From NCBI GenBank assembly GCA_020532215.1, contig JAJBBF010000023.1:1-44413 (forward strand): DNA of 44,413 nt, written 5' to 3'. The notes beneath the pieces were generated by a model. That model searched no databases. It had not been told where the DNA came from and worked only from the letters and a program-made list of their open reading frames with translations. Below are positions 1 through 8,400 of this stretch, piece after piece. Each line of letters opens with the position of its first letter. Position 1 is the first letter of the stretch. The DNA is from Candidatus Cloacimonadota bacterium. Its GTDB lineage: Bacteria; Cloacimonadota; Cloacimonadia; Cloacimonadales; Cloacimonadaceae. The position numbers and the translations under genes were made by a program.

Positions 1-121
1 AGATACTCTGTCGCCAACTGACTGTGAATGCCTACGACGAACTTTGTCGGGAAGCCGTGTGCGGGAAAACCGCATGCACGGTTTGATGAGGGGGGCAGGC
101 TAACCCCTGCCTCTACTCGAC
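1..121 (+). mobile_element. Group II intron, 3' end only (domains V and VI)
   Basis: The sequence at 52-84 folds like group II intron domain V: an AGC triad near the 5' side (AAGCCGUG), a matching 3' strand (CACGGUUU), and a GC-rich upper stem (UGCGG/CCGCA) closed by a GAAA-type loop. It is followed at 85-121 by a domain VI hairpin (GAGGGG with CCCCUGCCUC) that has an unpaired A at about 115, the expected branch-point position about 7 nt before the intron end. The intron probably ends at the AC at 120-121. Domains I-IV and any maturase gene lie left of the window. The intron points toward the 3' end of the SNF2 gene. Domain identification rests on known group II consensus, and the exact 3' splice site is inferred. 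Confidence 0.85.
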
Positions 122-183
122 TGTAATTCGCGGACAGTCCCTTTTCTTTTCCCATCTCAGCGTCTCTGTGTTAAAAACCGGCG

Positions 184-3100
184 TCAGTAGCTGAAGAGGG
201 CGCTGATCTCATCCCGGCTGAGGGAGGCCAGCACGGTCTGGGATTCGGAAACCACCTCGTCAAAAAGCTGGAGTTTGTGCTGCTGCAGGTTCATGATCTT
301 TTCTTCCACGCTGCCTTTGGTGATCAGGCGGAAAACCTGGACCTTGCGGACCTGGCCGATGCGGTGGGTGCGGTCCACGGCCTGGTTTTCCACCATCGGG
401 TTCCACCAGGGGTCGTAGAGGATCACGGTATCCGCGGAAGTGAGGTTGATCCCCGTTCCGCCGGTCTTGAGGCTGATCAGGAAAAGTTTCAGCTCCGGAT
501 CGCTTTCGAAGCGGCGGACCTCGTCCATCCGGTTTTTGCTGTGGCCGTCCATGTAGGCGTAGCGCAGGCCCTGTTCGTCAAAGACCCGGCGAATGATCTT
601 CAGCATCTGCACGAACTGGGAGAAAACCAGGATCTTGTGGCCGCTGTCCAGGGCGTCGGTAACCAGTTCCAGCAGCTGCTCCAGTTTGGCGGAGGCCTCC
701 AGCTCAGGCAGGATGTCGGAATTGGCCAGATGCGGATGGTTGCAGATCTGGCGCAGCTTCATCAGCGCGGCCAGGACGTGCACGAAATTGAGGTTGTTGT
801 CCCGGGGCTGGTTGAGCAGCTTTTTCTGCACCGTGTCGATGATCTGGAGGTAAAGCTTTTCCTGCACCGGATGCATTTTACACCAGGAAACCTGTTCCTG
901 TTTGTCCGGAAGCTCCAGCAGCACCTCTTTTTTCGCCCGGCGCAGCAGGAAAGGGGCCACGGCGCGCTTGAGCTTCGCAGCGCCGGATTCCGGCTCTTCC
1001 AGGAATTCCTGTTTGAAGCGTTTGAGGGAGCCCAAATAGCCCGGCATCAGGAAATCGTAGATGGACCAGAGCTCGGTGAGGTTGTTTTCCACGGGGGTGC
1101 CGGTGAGGGCCAGGCGATGGCGGGAAGGGAGTTTTTTGATGGCGTAGGTGCGTTTGGCGCCAACGTTTTTGATATTTTGCGCCTCATCCAGGATGATCCA
1201 CTCAAAGTCCTTCTCCCTGAGGGCGGCGATGTCGTTCAAAACCACCGTGTAGGAGATGATGAAGAGTTTCACGTTGGGGTTTTTAAGCAGTTCCAGGCGC
1301 TCGGATTTGCCGCCTTCCACAATCTGGTAAGAGATGTTGGTGTGAAATTTCTCGATCTCTGCTGCCCAGTTGTAGAGCAGGGTTTTGGGGCAAACCACCA
1401 GGTTTTGGCTGCCTTCGGGCGCGGCGATGAGCATGGCCAGCGCCTGGATGGTTTTACCCAGGCCCATCTCGTCGGCAAGGATCCCGCCCAAGCGGTAATG
1501 CTGCAGCATCCTGATCCAGGCGATGCCGGCTTTCTGGTATCCGCGCAAAACCGTCTGCAGGTAGGCCGGAAGCGGAGCCTGGCGTTCCAGGTGTCCCCGC
1601 ACGAGATCGCGCGAAAGCGCGGCCAGCCAGTCGTCGCCCAGCATGCGGAAGGCCGGGTTTTCGCGCATATAGCGTTGGTAATAGGGCAGATTCACCAGCC
1701 GGGAGCGGTAAACGGCGTCGGCGATCCTCTCGCTGCGCTGCAGCAGGCGCTCGGTTTCGCTGAAAACCTCCGGATTGGAGATGAAGAGGATGCGGCCGTC
1801 GGCGGTATGCAGAAAATCCTCTTCCGAGCGGAAAAAGCGGCTCAGTTCTTCATGGCTGAAACTCAGATCCCGGTGGTGGTAGCTGATCTCATATTCAAAC
1901 CAGTCGATCTCTTCGCTGCGGCGGGCTTTGATCTCCACCTGCAGGCCGATCTTCTGGATGAATTCGCCCCGCAGTTCCGGCGCGATCTCGATATCCAGGG
2001 CATCGGATTCCAGTTCGAACAGGCTCTGGCGCAGCCGGGCCAGGTTTTCCCCGCCGCTGAAAACCAGCTGGGAATAGCTGTCCAGGCGGCTCAGATCGGC
2101 CGCGGCCAGCTTGTTCATCAGCTGCTCCACCTGGCTGAAGATCTCCGGCGGCAGATAGAACCAGGCGTTGCCGCCGCCCTCTTCCGAACTGTAATCGCTG
2201 CGGACCAGGGGGGCGTCGAAGCTGGTTACGGAAAGGGGAATTTCCAGACGCTGATCCTCCTCCGTGGGATGAACTGCCGGATAGCTGAGCCTGCCTTCCA
2301 GGGAGACGTTGGCGCCCAGTTTTTCCACCTTGAGCCGGATCCGCGGCTCGCCGGAAATGATGGTCGGGAGTTCGATCGAGGCGTCGAAATCCAGATAGAT
2401 GTCCTGTTTGTGCAGTTCGCGGTGCACCACGGTGCGCCAGTAGATCAGGTCTTTGGCGCTCAGGATCAGGTCCTGGTTGAAAAGCTGGTTCAGGGTGGAA
2501 TTGGCCAGGGGCAGCCAGACGGGGCGGACCTCGTTGCGGAAAAAGAGCCAGCTGGGAAAGCCGGGATAGACCACGGAAAGCTCGTCCAGGATCACCGGGA
2601 TGACGCGGAAATTTTTCCTGCCGGCGGGCTCCACGCGCAGGCTGAGCGGATAGGGCTGGGAATTGAAGACCAGGGCTTCGCCGGTCTCGCGCACCTGAAG
2701 CCTGCCGTCCAGATCCTGCATCAGCACCAGCGCCGGGGCCAGGTCTTTTTTATACAGGGACCAGAATTTCGCCTTGGCGCTGTAGGCGGCCTTGTGCGCG
2801 CTCAGATAGCGGAAAAAGGCCAGTTCGGCGTCGGACAGCACCTCGATCTGGGAGAGATATTCCTCCAGCTTTTTGCGGGAAACGCCTTCCGGCCGGACGC
2901 CAGCTTCGATCTGCAGCAGCTGGGGCAGGTCCAAGGATCCGTATTTGCCGTGGTAAAAGCGCACCTTGTCCGTTTCCGGGTCGTAAAGCCGCGCCACCTC
3001 GATCACGGCGCTGTCGTGCTCTTTCCGCCAGTATTCGCTGCCCCGCAGAACACTGCCGTCGCAGGTCTCCACGGCGGGCTGGTCGAAGATCTCCGTTTTC

Positions 3101-3396
3101 AGGTAGAGATAGGCATAGCGCAGCACGGAAAGGTAATGGCGGCAGCTCTCCTCGTCGCGGCATTCGTGGCAGTGGTGGCTCAGAACGGTCTGGCTGCCGG
3201 GGTCGTAAACGATGTCCAGCTGGGGGGCAAAGAATTGGCGCCGCTCCGGAACAGCCACGAAGTGCAGATGGTAAAGGCCGTTTTCGTCGATGGATTTCCA
3301 GTATTGCAGGTCGCCCCGGTCCAGGGCGATCACGGCATGGTTGAAATACCACGAAGCCGATTTCTCATGGTAATCCTTGCTGAACAGGCGGGCCAT
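184..3396 (-). CDS. SWI2/SNF2-family DEAD/H ATPase (helicase-like)
   Basis: This is a 1070-aa ATP-dependent DNA translocase of the Snf2 type, presumed cytoplasmic and acting on protein-DNA complexes, as known for bacterial RapA/HepA relatives. The C-terminal half has the full helicase core: Walker A MGLGKT with Lys at about 648, the DEAQ box at about 737, an LTGTPVENN motif, and a helicase C domain with YMDGH, the GGTGINL region and the Snf2-typical QAVDRTHRIGQ motif. The N-terminal half has a Cys/His cluster at about 76-90 (CHEC, then CRH) resembling a SWIM zinc finger, as in other bacterial SNF2 proteins with an N-terminal SWIM-like domain. The start ATG at 3396 has a good Shine-Dalgarno (AAGAGGAAAG). 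The substrate and target are unknown. The gene is convergent with the group II intron. Confidence 0.93.
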   Translation of the reverse strand: MARLFSKDYHEKSASWYFNHAVIALDRGDLQYWKSIDENGLYHLHFVAVPERRQFFAPQLDIVYDPGSQTVLSHHCHECRDEESCRHYLSVLRYAYLYLKTEIFDQPAVETCDGSVLRGSEYWRKEHDSAVIEVARLYDPETDKVRFYHGKYGSLDLPQLLQIEAGVRPEGVSRKKLEEYLSQIEVLSDAELAFFRYLSAHKAAYSAKAKFWSLYKKDLAPALVLMQDLDGRLQVRETGEALVFNSQPYPLSLRVEPAGRKNFRVIPVILDELSVVYPGFPSWLFFRNEVRPVWLPLANSTLNQLFNQDLILSAKDLIYWRTVVHRELHKQDIYLDFDASIELPTIISGEPRIRLKVEKLGANVSLEGRLSYPAVHPTEEDQRLEIPLSVTSFDAPLVRSDYSSEEGGGNAWFYLPPEIFSQVEQLMNKLAAADLSRLDSYSQLVFSGGENLARLRQSLFELESDALDIEIAPELRGEFIQKIGLQVEIKARRSEEIDWFEYEISYHHRDLSFSHEELSRFFRSEEDFLHTADGRILFISNPEVFSETERLLQRSERIADAVYRSRLVNLPYYQRYMRENPAFRMLGDDWLAALSRDLVRGHLERQAPLPAYLQTVLRGYQKAGIAWIRMLQHYRLGGILADEMGLGKTIQALAMLIAAPEGSQNLVVCPKTLLYNWAAEIEKFHTNISYQIVEGGKSERLELLKNPNVKLFIISYTVVLNDIAALREKDFEWIILDEAQNIKNVGAKRTYAIKKLPSRHRLALTGTPVENNLTELWSIYDFLMPGYLGSLKRFKQEFLEEPESGAAKLKRAVAPFLLRRAKKEVLLELPDKQEQVSWCKMHPVQEKLYLQIIDTVQKKLLNQPRDNNLNFVHVLAALMKLRQICNHPHLANSDILPELEASAKLEQLLELVTDALDSGHKILVFSQFVQMLKIIRRVFDEQGLRYAYMDGHSKNRMDEVRRFESDPELKLFLISLKTGGTGINLTSADTVILYDPWWNPMVENQAVDRTHRIGQVRKVQVFRLITKGSVEEKIMNLQQHKLQLFDEVVSESQTVLASLSRDEISALFSY

Positions 3397-3625
3397 CTTT
3401 CCTCTTAAATGCTTTAATCAGTCCATCGGCAAGGGATTGTGGATTTTTGTCAACCAATTTCCGCGCCTGTTTTTGTTTGGAGGCAGATTCCTGCCACTCG
3501 TTCTTACTTTTCTTGAGGTAATCCTGTGCTTGTTTCTGCTCCCGCCAGTTTGTTGCCCGCCATATATGAAGGGACTTGTGGCGCTGCGCGGCTGTCTTGA
3601 GCGGAACCGTGCGGGCTTCGTCCAC
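3365..3625 (-). CDS. Possible small hydrophilic protein, 86 aa (doubtful)
   Basis: This open frame begins at an ATG at 3625 and ends 32 bases inside the SNF2 gene, so it would be translationally coupled to it. The product is very polar (rich in Lys, Gln, Arg and Glu) with no membrane segment, signal peptide or family I recognise. The ribosome-binding site is weak (GGATAA). The SNF2 Shine-Dalgarno lies within its last codons, which would fit an operon. It could equally be a chance frame in a 396-bp gap, or the remains of a degraded gene. Confidence 0.3.
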   Translation of the reverse strand: MDEARTVPLKTAAQRHKSLHIWRATNWREQKQAQDYLKKSKNEWQESASKQKQARKLVDKNPQSLADGLIKAFKRKDGPPVQQGLP

Positions 3626-3792
3626 AGCCGCAGCTTATCCGCTTCCTGTTTGCCTCCCGCCAAGTTCCCCCCTATGAGGCGGGAACTCAGGGAGAGGCGC
3701 ACAAGAGGCGTATAAGAGAGGGCTAAGTACGGGTTCAGCAAAAATTTCCGGAGCCACAGGCAGCCGGGCTGAATTGAATCATGAAACCAGCA
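3397..3792. other. Intergenic gap between SNF2 and PDZ genes
   Basis: This 396-bp stretch has no recognised gene apart from the doubtful 86-aa frame. It contains a short GC-rich inverted pair (CCCGCC at 3656-3661 with GGCGGG at 3678-3683) and a purine-rich tract after it. No rho-independent terminator with a T-run was seen downstream of the PDZ gene. Confidence 0.5.
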
Positions 3793-4932
3793 TCAGAAGC
3801 CGATCCAGGGGCCGACGCTGAAGCTGAGGCCGTGGAAGGGGGTATCCGGGGAACCCGCGATCTGGAAATCGTCGCCGGTGGTGGAATCCACTTTCCAGCC
3901 GTCATAGGTGGGCAGGCCGTAAACGTAGCCCACTTCGGCGCGGAGGGAGAGCCAATCCACCAGGCGCAGCATCAGCTCGGCGCGGGGCTGCACCACCAGG
4001 TATTCGCGCCGGAGGGTGGCGGTGAAATTGCTGTCCGTGAAGGTTTCGGGCCAGGTGAAGCCGCTCTGGGTCTGGGAATATTTGAGCAGATGGCCGCCCG
4101 CGCCCAGCATCACGCCCAGAGACGCTCCGAAGCCGGGGGCGATGAGGAACCTCTTGTCCAGGGTGGCGCCGCCGAAGGAAGCTTCATAGACGATGCTGGC
4201 ATCGGTGTTGGGGTCGCGGGCCTTGTATTCGTAACCGGCGCCAAGCCCGCCGATGAAGAATCCGTTGCCGATGTGCCCCTTGCCGGCGCCGCCGTTCATG
4301 AAGACCCCTTTCGAGTCGATGGGGCTGATCCCGAAATCGTTGTCATGGATGGCGGTGTCGCCAATTCGGTTGATGAGCTGGTTCACGTCGCCGGTTTGGA
4401 AGACGAACCAGTAAGGCACCCAGCTGCCGCCGCCCCAGCCGAGGTCTTTTTTGCGCCGGGGTGAGCCTTCCCCGCTGAAGATCTCTTTACGGATCTCGCG
4501 GGAGATGGTTTGCGGCCCTTCGGGGCGGGGCTGGAGCACCATGGCGATATCCGTGATCTCCGAGCCGCGCCAGACGCGGATGCTGATCTGCTCGCCCGGC
4601 TTCATTTCAGCGCGCAGGCGGTCAAACTCGGCCAGGTTGGTAACCGGTTTGTCGTCGATCTCCATCATGATGTCTTTGGCCAGCAGGCCCGCCTCGTCTG
4701 CCGGAGAATCCTCCACCACCCCGGTGATCAGAATGCCGTAAAGGTATTTGTAGCCGATTTCGTGGGCCTGGGAAAAATCCAGGTCCTCCACATAGATGCC
4801 GAAATAGACCGAAACCGGCGCTGCGGGCGCCTCGGTGATCTCCAGTTCCACCTCGTAGTCCGTGTCGTTTTGGGCAAACGCGGCGCCCAGCGACAGGACC
4901 AGCACGGCCAAAACCAAAAGCATCGCTTTCAT
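3793..4932 (-). CDS. Secreted PDZ-domain protein with beta-rich C-terminal domain
   Basis: The 379-aa product starts at an ATG at 4932, chosen because AAGGAG lies 8 bp upstream and a clean signal peptide follows (MKAMLLVLAVLVLSLGAAFA, cleavage before Gln). An in-frame upstream start at 4980 has no such support. Residues about 55-135 form one PDZ domain (GILITGVVEDSPADEAGL, then DIMMEIDD), as in DegP- or Ctp-type proteins, but no protease domain follows. The rest (about 160-379) is Gly- and aromatic-rich, with alternating strands and a terminal Phe, reminiscent of an outer-membrane beta-barrel; this part is inference. It may tether or scaffold envelope partners. Exact function unknown. Confidence 0.85.
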   Translation of the reverse strand: MKAMLLVLAVLVLSLGAAFAQNDTDYEVELEITEAPAAPVSVYFGIYVEDLDFSQAHEIGYKYLYGILITGVVEDSPADEAGLLAKDIMMEIDDKPVTNLAEFDRLRAEMKPGEQISIRVWRGSEITDIAMVLQPRPEGPQTISREIRKEIFSGEGSPRRKKDLGWGGGSWVPYWFVFQTGDVNQLINRIGDTAIHDNDFGISPIDSKGVFMNGGAGKGHIGNGFFIGGLGAGYEYKARDPNTDASIVYEASFGGATLDKRFLIAPGFGASLGVMLGAGGHLLKYSQTQSGFTWPETFTDSNFTATLRREYLVVQPRAELMLRLVDWLSLRAEVGYVYGLPTYDGWKVDSTTGDDFQIAGSPDTPFHGLSFSVGPWIGF

Positions 4933-5443
4933 AAGGAACTCCTTGAAAGGTTTTACTGCCAGATATGATAAAGCAAGCATGGCCGGATAACAAGCAGAAC
5001 ATAGGCAAAAATCAAAATTGCCCCCTGAAGGGACACTATCCCCGCGGGCCTGAAGAGCCGCCGGTCCGGAGCCCCATCAATAGAGGGATCGAAGCCCGCA
5101 GACTTGGCCCGTGATATCACAGCATGGGATCTGGTTCAATCAAGTTGAGTAGAAATAATTCAACAGATTAATGAGAAATAATGCGATTAGCTAAATTTTT
5201 AGCTTGACGTCAGGCGAAACGGCGTGATAGGTGAAAAATAGTGTTTTCATCTACCGGTGACGGAACATTGACATTCGTACCGCGGCGGAAAGCCCCTGTT
5301 TATAGCTGATCAAAGGAGGCCGCGGCTACCGAGCGTTCCGGGCGCCTCAACGTCGAAATCGTTCAATCTTGCTTTGGGCGGTCCGCGGATCACAAGCGGG
5401 GATTGTGCCCAAGCGTTATCCACAAATCAACAAAGGAGCTATC
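4933..5443. other. Divergent intergenic region with several stem-loops
   Basis: This 511-bp region separates the minus-strand PDZ gene from the plus-strand C25 peptidase gene. It holds inverted repeats: GCGGGC (5044-5049) with GCCCGC (5094-5099); AGCTAAA/TTTAGCT (5189-5204), which ends where a possible -35 TTGACG (5204-5209) begins; a hairpin at 5229-5252 (AGGTGAAAA/TTTTCATCT); and CCGCGGC (5280-5286) with GCCGCGG (5319-5325). The left half is GC-rich and a middle stretch (5130-5200) is AT-rich. No riboswitch class could be matched. A structured leader or operator for the C25 gene is possible. Confidence 0.5.
4965..4993 (-). promoter_or_regulatory. Candidate sigma70 promoter for the PDZ gene
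   Basis: Read on the minus strand there is TTGTTA (4988-4993) and TATCAT (4965-4970) separated by 17 bp. It would start transcription about 25 bp before the chosen ATG at 4932. The -35 is only 4/6, so this is a candidate. Confidence 0.4.
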
Positions 5444-8400
5444 ATGCGTTGTGTTCCAGTTATTATCTTGCTGTTAGCGCTCACCCCCCTCCTTGCCGCG
5501 GAAACGGTTGTGGTCGGGGCTGGAGTGAACGCGGCGGAAGTGATCTCGTCAACCGGAACTGAAACAGTGATCCAATTCCAGCTTGGAGAATATGAAAAAA
5601 ACAGGGTGGAGATCGAAGGAGAGGAGTGGTTCCAGGTCTCCCTCCGCAAAGAGGGGAAACTCTTGGATGCCGGCTATCCGGAACTCCCGGTTATGAACAG
5701 AAGCATCATCATCGACGACCAGGCGCGGATGCAGCTTGAGGTTTTCGATCTGGAGTATGTGGAGACCGAGCTTCCCATCGCCCCCTCCAAGGGCGACCTC
5801 ACGCGTGACATCGATCCCGCCACGGTTCCCTTCACCTTCGATGCCATGTATCAGAAAGACGAGTTTTATCCCGCGGCGGCGGCGACCCTTTCCGAGCCCT
5901 ACATCATGAGGGACTACCGCGGCATAGTGGTCAGGACGGTGCCTTTCGCCTATAATCCCGTGACCCGGACCCTGAGGGCCTATACTTCCTTCAAGGTGCG
6001 CGTGTACGCGGAAGGCCTGGATACGGTCAACGTTCTGACCAGATCCCGCGAAGCCATATCCAGGGAGTTTATGGGAGTTTACGAGAACCATTTCCTGAAC
6101 TGGGACGATTCGCGCTACACCTCGGTAAGCGATACGTTTGGCAAGATCCTGATCATCTATTACGACGCTTATGAGGACGCCACCGCCCCCTTTATGGCCT
6201 GGAAACGCCAGAAGGGGGTGCCCACCTATTTCATACCTTTCAGCAGCGTGGGGACAACGGCGACCGCTCTGCAGTCATATATCCAGAGCATGTACAATAA
6301 CGATTCCGCCATCACATTCGTCCAGCTCGTGGGCGACGCGGCCCAGATCCCGACCCTGAGTGTCGGCGGCGGCGGTGCGGATCCCGTTTTTGCCTTGGTT
6401 TCCGGCACGGACAACTATCCCGATATCTTCATCGGGCGCTTTTCCGCTTCCTCGGCGGCGGACGTGACCACCCAGGTCAACAAGGTCATCACTTATGAAA
6501 GGGATTATACCACTTCCCAGACCTGGATGCAGTGGGCGACCGGCGTTGCTTCGGACGAGGGCCCCGGCGACGATGGGGAGTATGACTGGGTACACATGGA
6601 CAATATCCGTAATGACCTGCTTGGTTATGGCTACACGATCGTGGACAGGGTGTATCCCAATAATCCGCCTTGCACCGATGCCCAGCTTGCCAGCTATTTG
6701 AATGGCGGCAGCAGTTTGCTGAATTACTGCGGGCATGGCTGGACCTATGGAATCTCCACCACCGGTTTCGACACGAATGACGTCGCGGCTCTGAGCAATG
6801 GGGTTAAAACTCCTGTGATCTGCAGCGTTGCCTGCCTGAACGGCAATTTCGTAAGCTACACCTGCTTGGCGGAGGCCTTCCTGCGCAAATCCGGAGGAGG
6901 TGCCATCGCCTTCTACGGCAGTTCCGTGAACCAATCCTGGAGCCCGCCCATGGCGGGACAGGACGAGGTTGTGGACCTGCTGGTGGCGGATGCCAAGAAG
7001 ACCGTCGGCGGCCTCTTCTTCAACGGTTCCTGCAAAATGATGGACGATTATCCCACCTCCGGGGATATGTACAAGACGTGGAATATCTTCGGCGACGCAT
7101 CAATGCTGATGCGGACCAAAAACCCGATGTCCATGACCGTCAGCCACACCACCAGCATCAATGTGGGGGAGACCTCCACGATATCTGTTACCACGGGAGT
7201 CCCCTATGCCTATGTGGGAATAACCTATAGCACATCGATCTACGCGCATGGTTATGCAAACTATCTGGGTAACTTCAGCGCGACCCTGACGCCCGGCACG
7301 TTCCAGAAATACACCATCACGGTGACCGCCCCTAACCGGGTTACCTATGTGGGCACGATCTACGCCGGCTATGTCTGGGACGGAAGCTCATCAACGGTCT
7401 GGAGCACGGGCTCGAACTGGAACACGGGTTCGGCCCCCACCAGCTCCAAGGACGTCCTCATTCCCAACGGCTGCCCGCGCTATCCGAGCACGTCGGCAGC
7501 TGCCGGTTACGCCAGGAACCTCACTGTTGAGAGTTCCGCGAGTTTCACGGTCGATGCCTATGATCTCATTGTTTCCAGCGACGCGACGATCTGGGGCCAG
7601 TTGAACATGAATCAGGGCACGGATTTTGAGGTTCTGGGCAACGTTGTCTGGAAAAACAGCTCAACTGCTTCGATAACCTCGACAACATCGGAAATATACT
7701 GCAAGGGCAACATGGTGTTCGAGCCCGGCTCCGACGTCCAGTTCGACATGGGATACCTGGAGTTTTGGGGAGACGCGATCGCGTGCTTTATCACCAATAA
7801 AAGCCCCAACACCGAGCTCTATAACCTGAGGTCGGACATGGATGACGGAAAAGCCCTGGTCATTTCTGACGATTCGACCTACGACCTCGTGATCAACGGC
7901 AGCGTTTGGAACTACGAGGGAAGCGGCTTCTACTGCTGGTACACAGGCAACGTCTATATCAACGGGCTTTATTTCAGGGATTACAATTCAACCACCACCC
8001 ACGGCATCAAGATGGACTTTCCCACCGTGATCATGGACGGAGCCACCCAATACATCGATTTCCAGGGGTCCAATTGCTACCTGAACAACCTCACCATCAG
8101 TTCCACGGGAGCCGTATTCCTGCAAGCCGATCTTACCCTGAACAACGACCTGGTGATCGAAAGCGGAATCTTCGATCCAGGCGGATGGGGCATCACGATC
8201 GGGGGCAACTGGGCAAACATGGTGGGCCCCGTGGCCTTCAACGAAGGGACTTCCACCGTAACCTTCAATGGCGATACCCACCAGTATTGCAATTACTCAG
8301 AGAATTTTTACAACCTCGCTGTGGATTGCGTGGCGGCGCTGAGGGTCAACAATGCCTCCGCGGTGGTCACCTGCGCCCATTACGACTGGATATCCGGCGC

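Noticed and set aside
277-3408. 1043-aa open frame on the plus strand
   Set aside because: It is antisense to the SNF2 helicase, whose helicase motifs are unmistakable. The frame is composed of low-complexity Gly/Val/Gln/His sequence, typical of antisense frames in GC-rich genes.
5268-5310. Promoter TTGACA at about 5269 for the C25 gene
   Set aside because: The nearest -10-like box (TTATAG) is 26 bp away, too far for sigma70.
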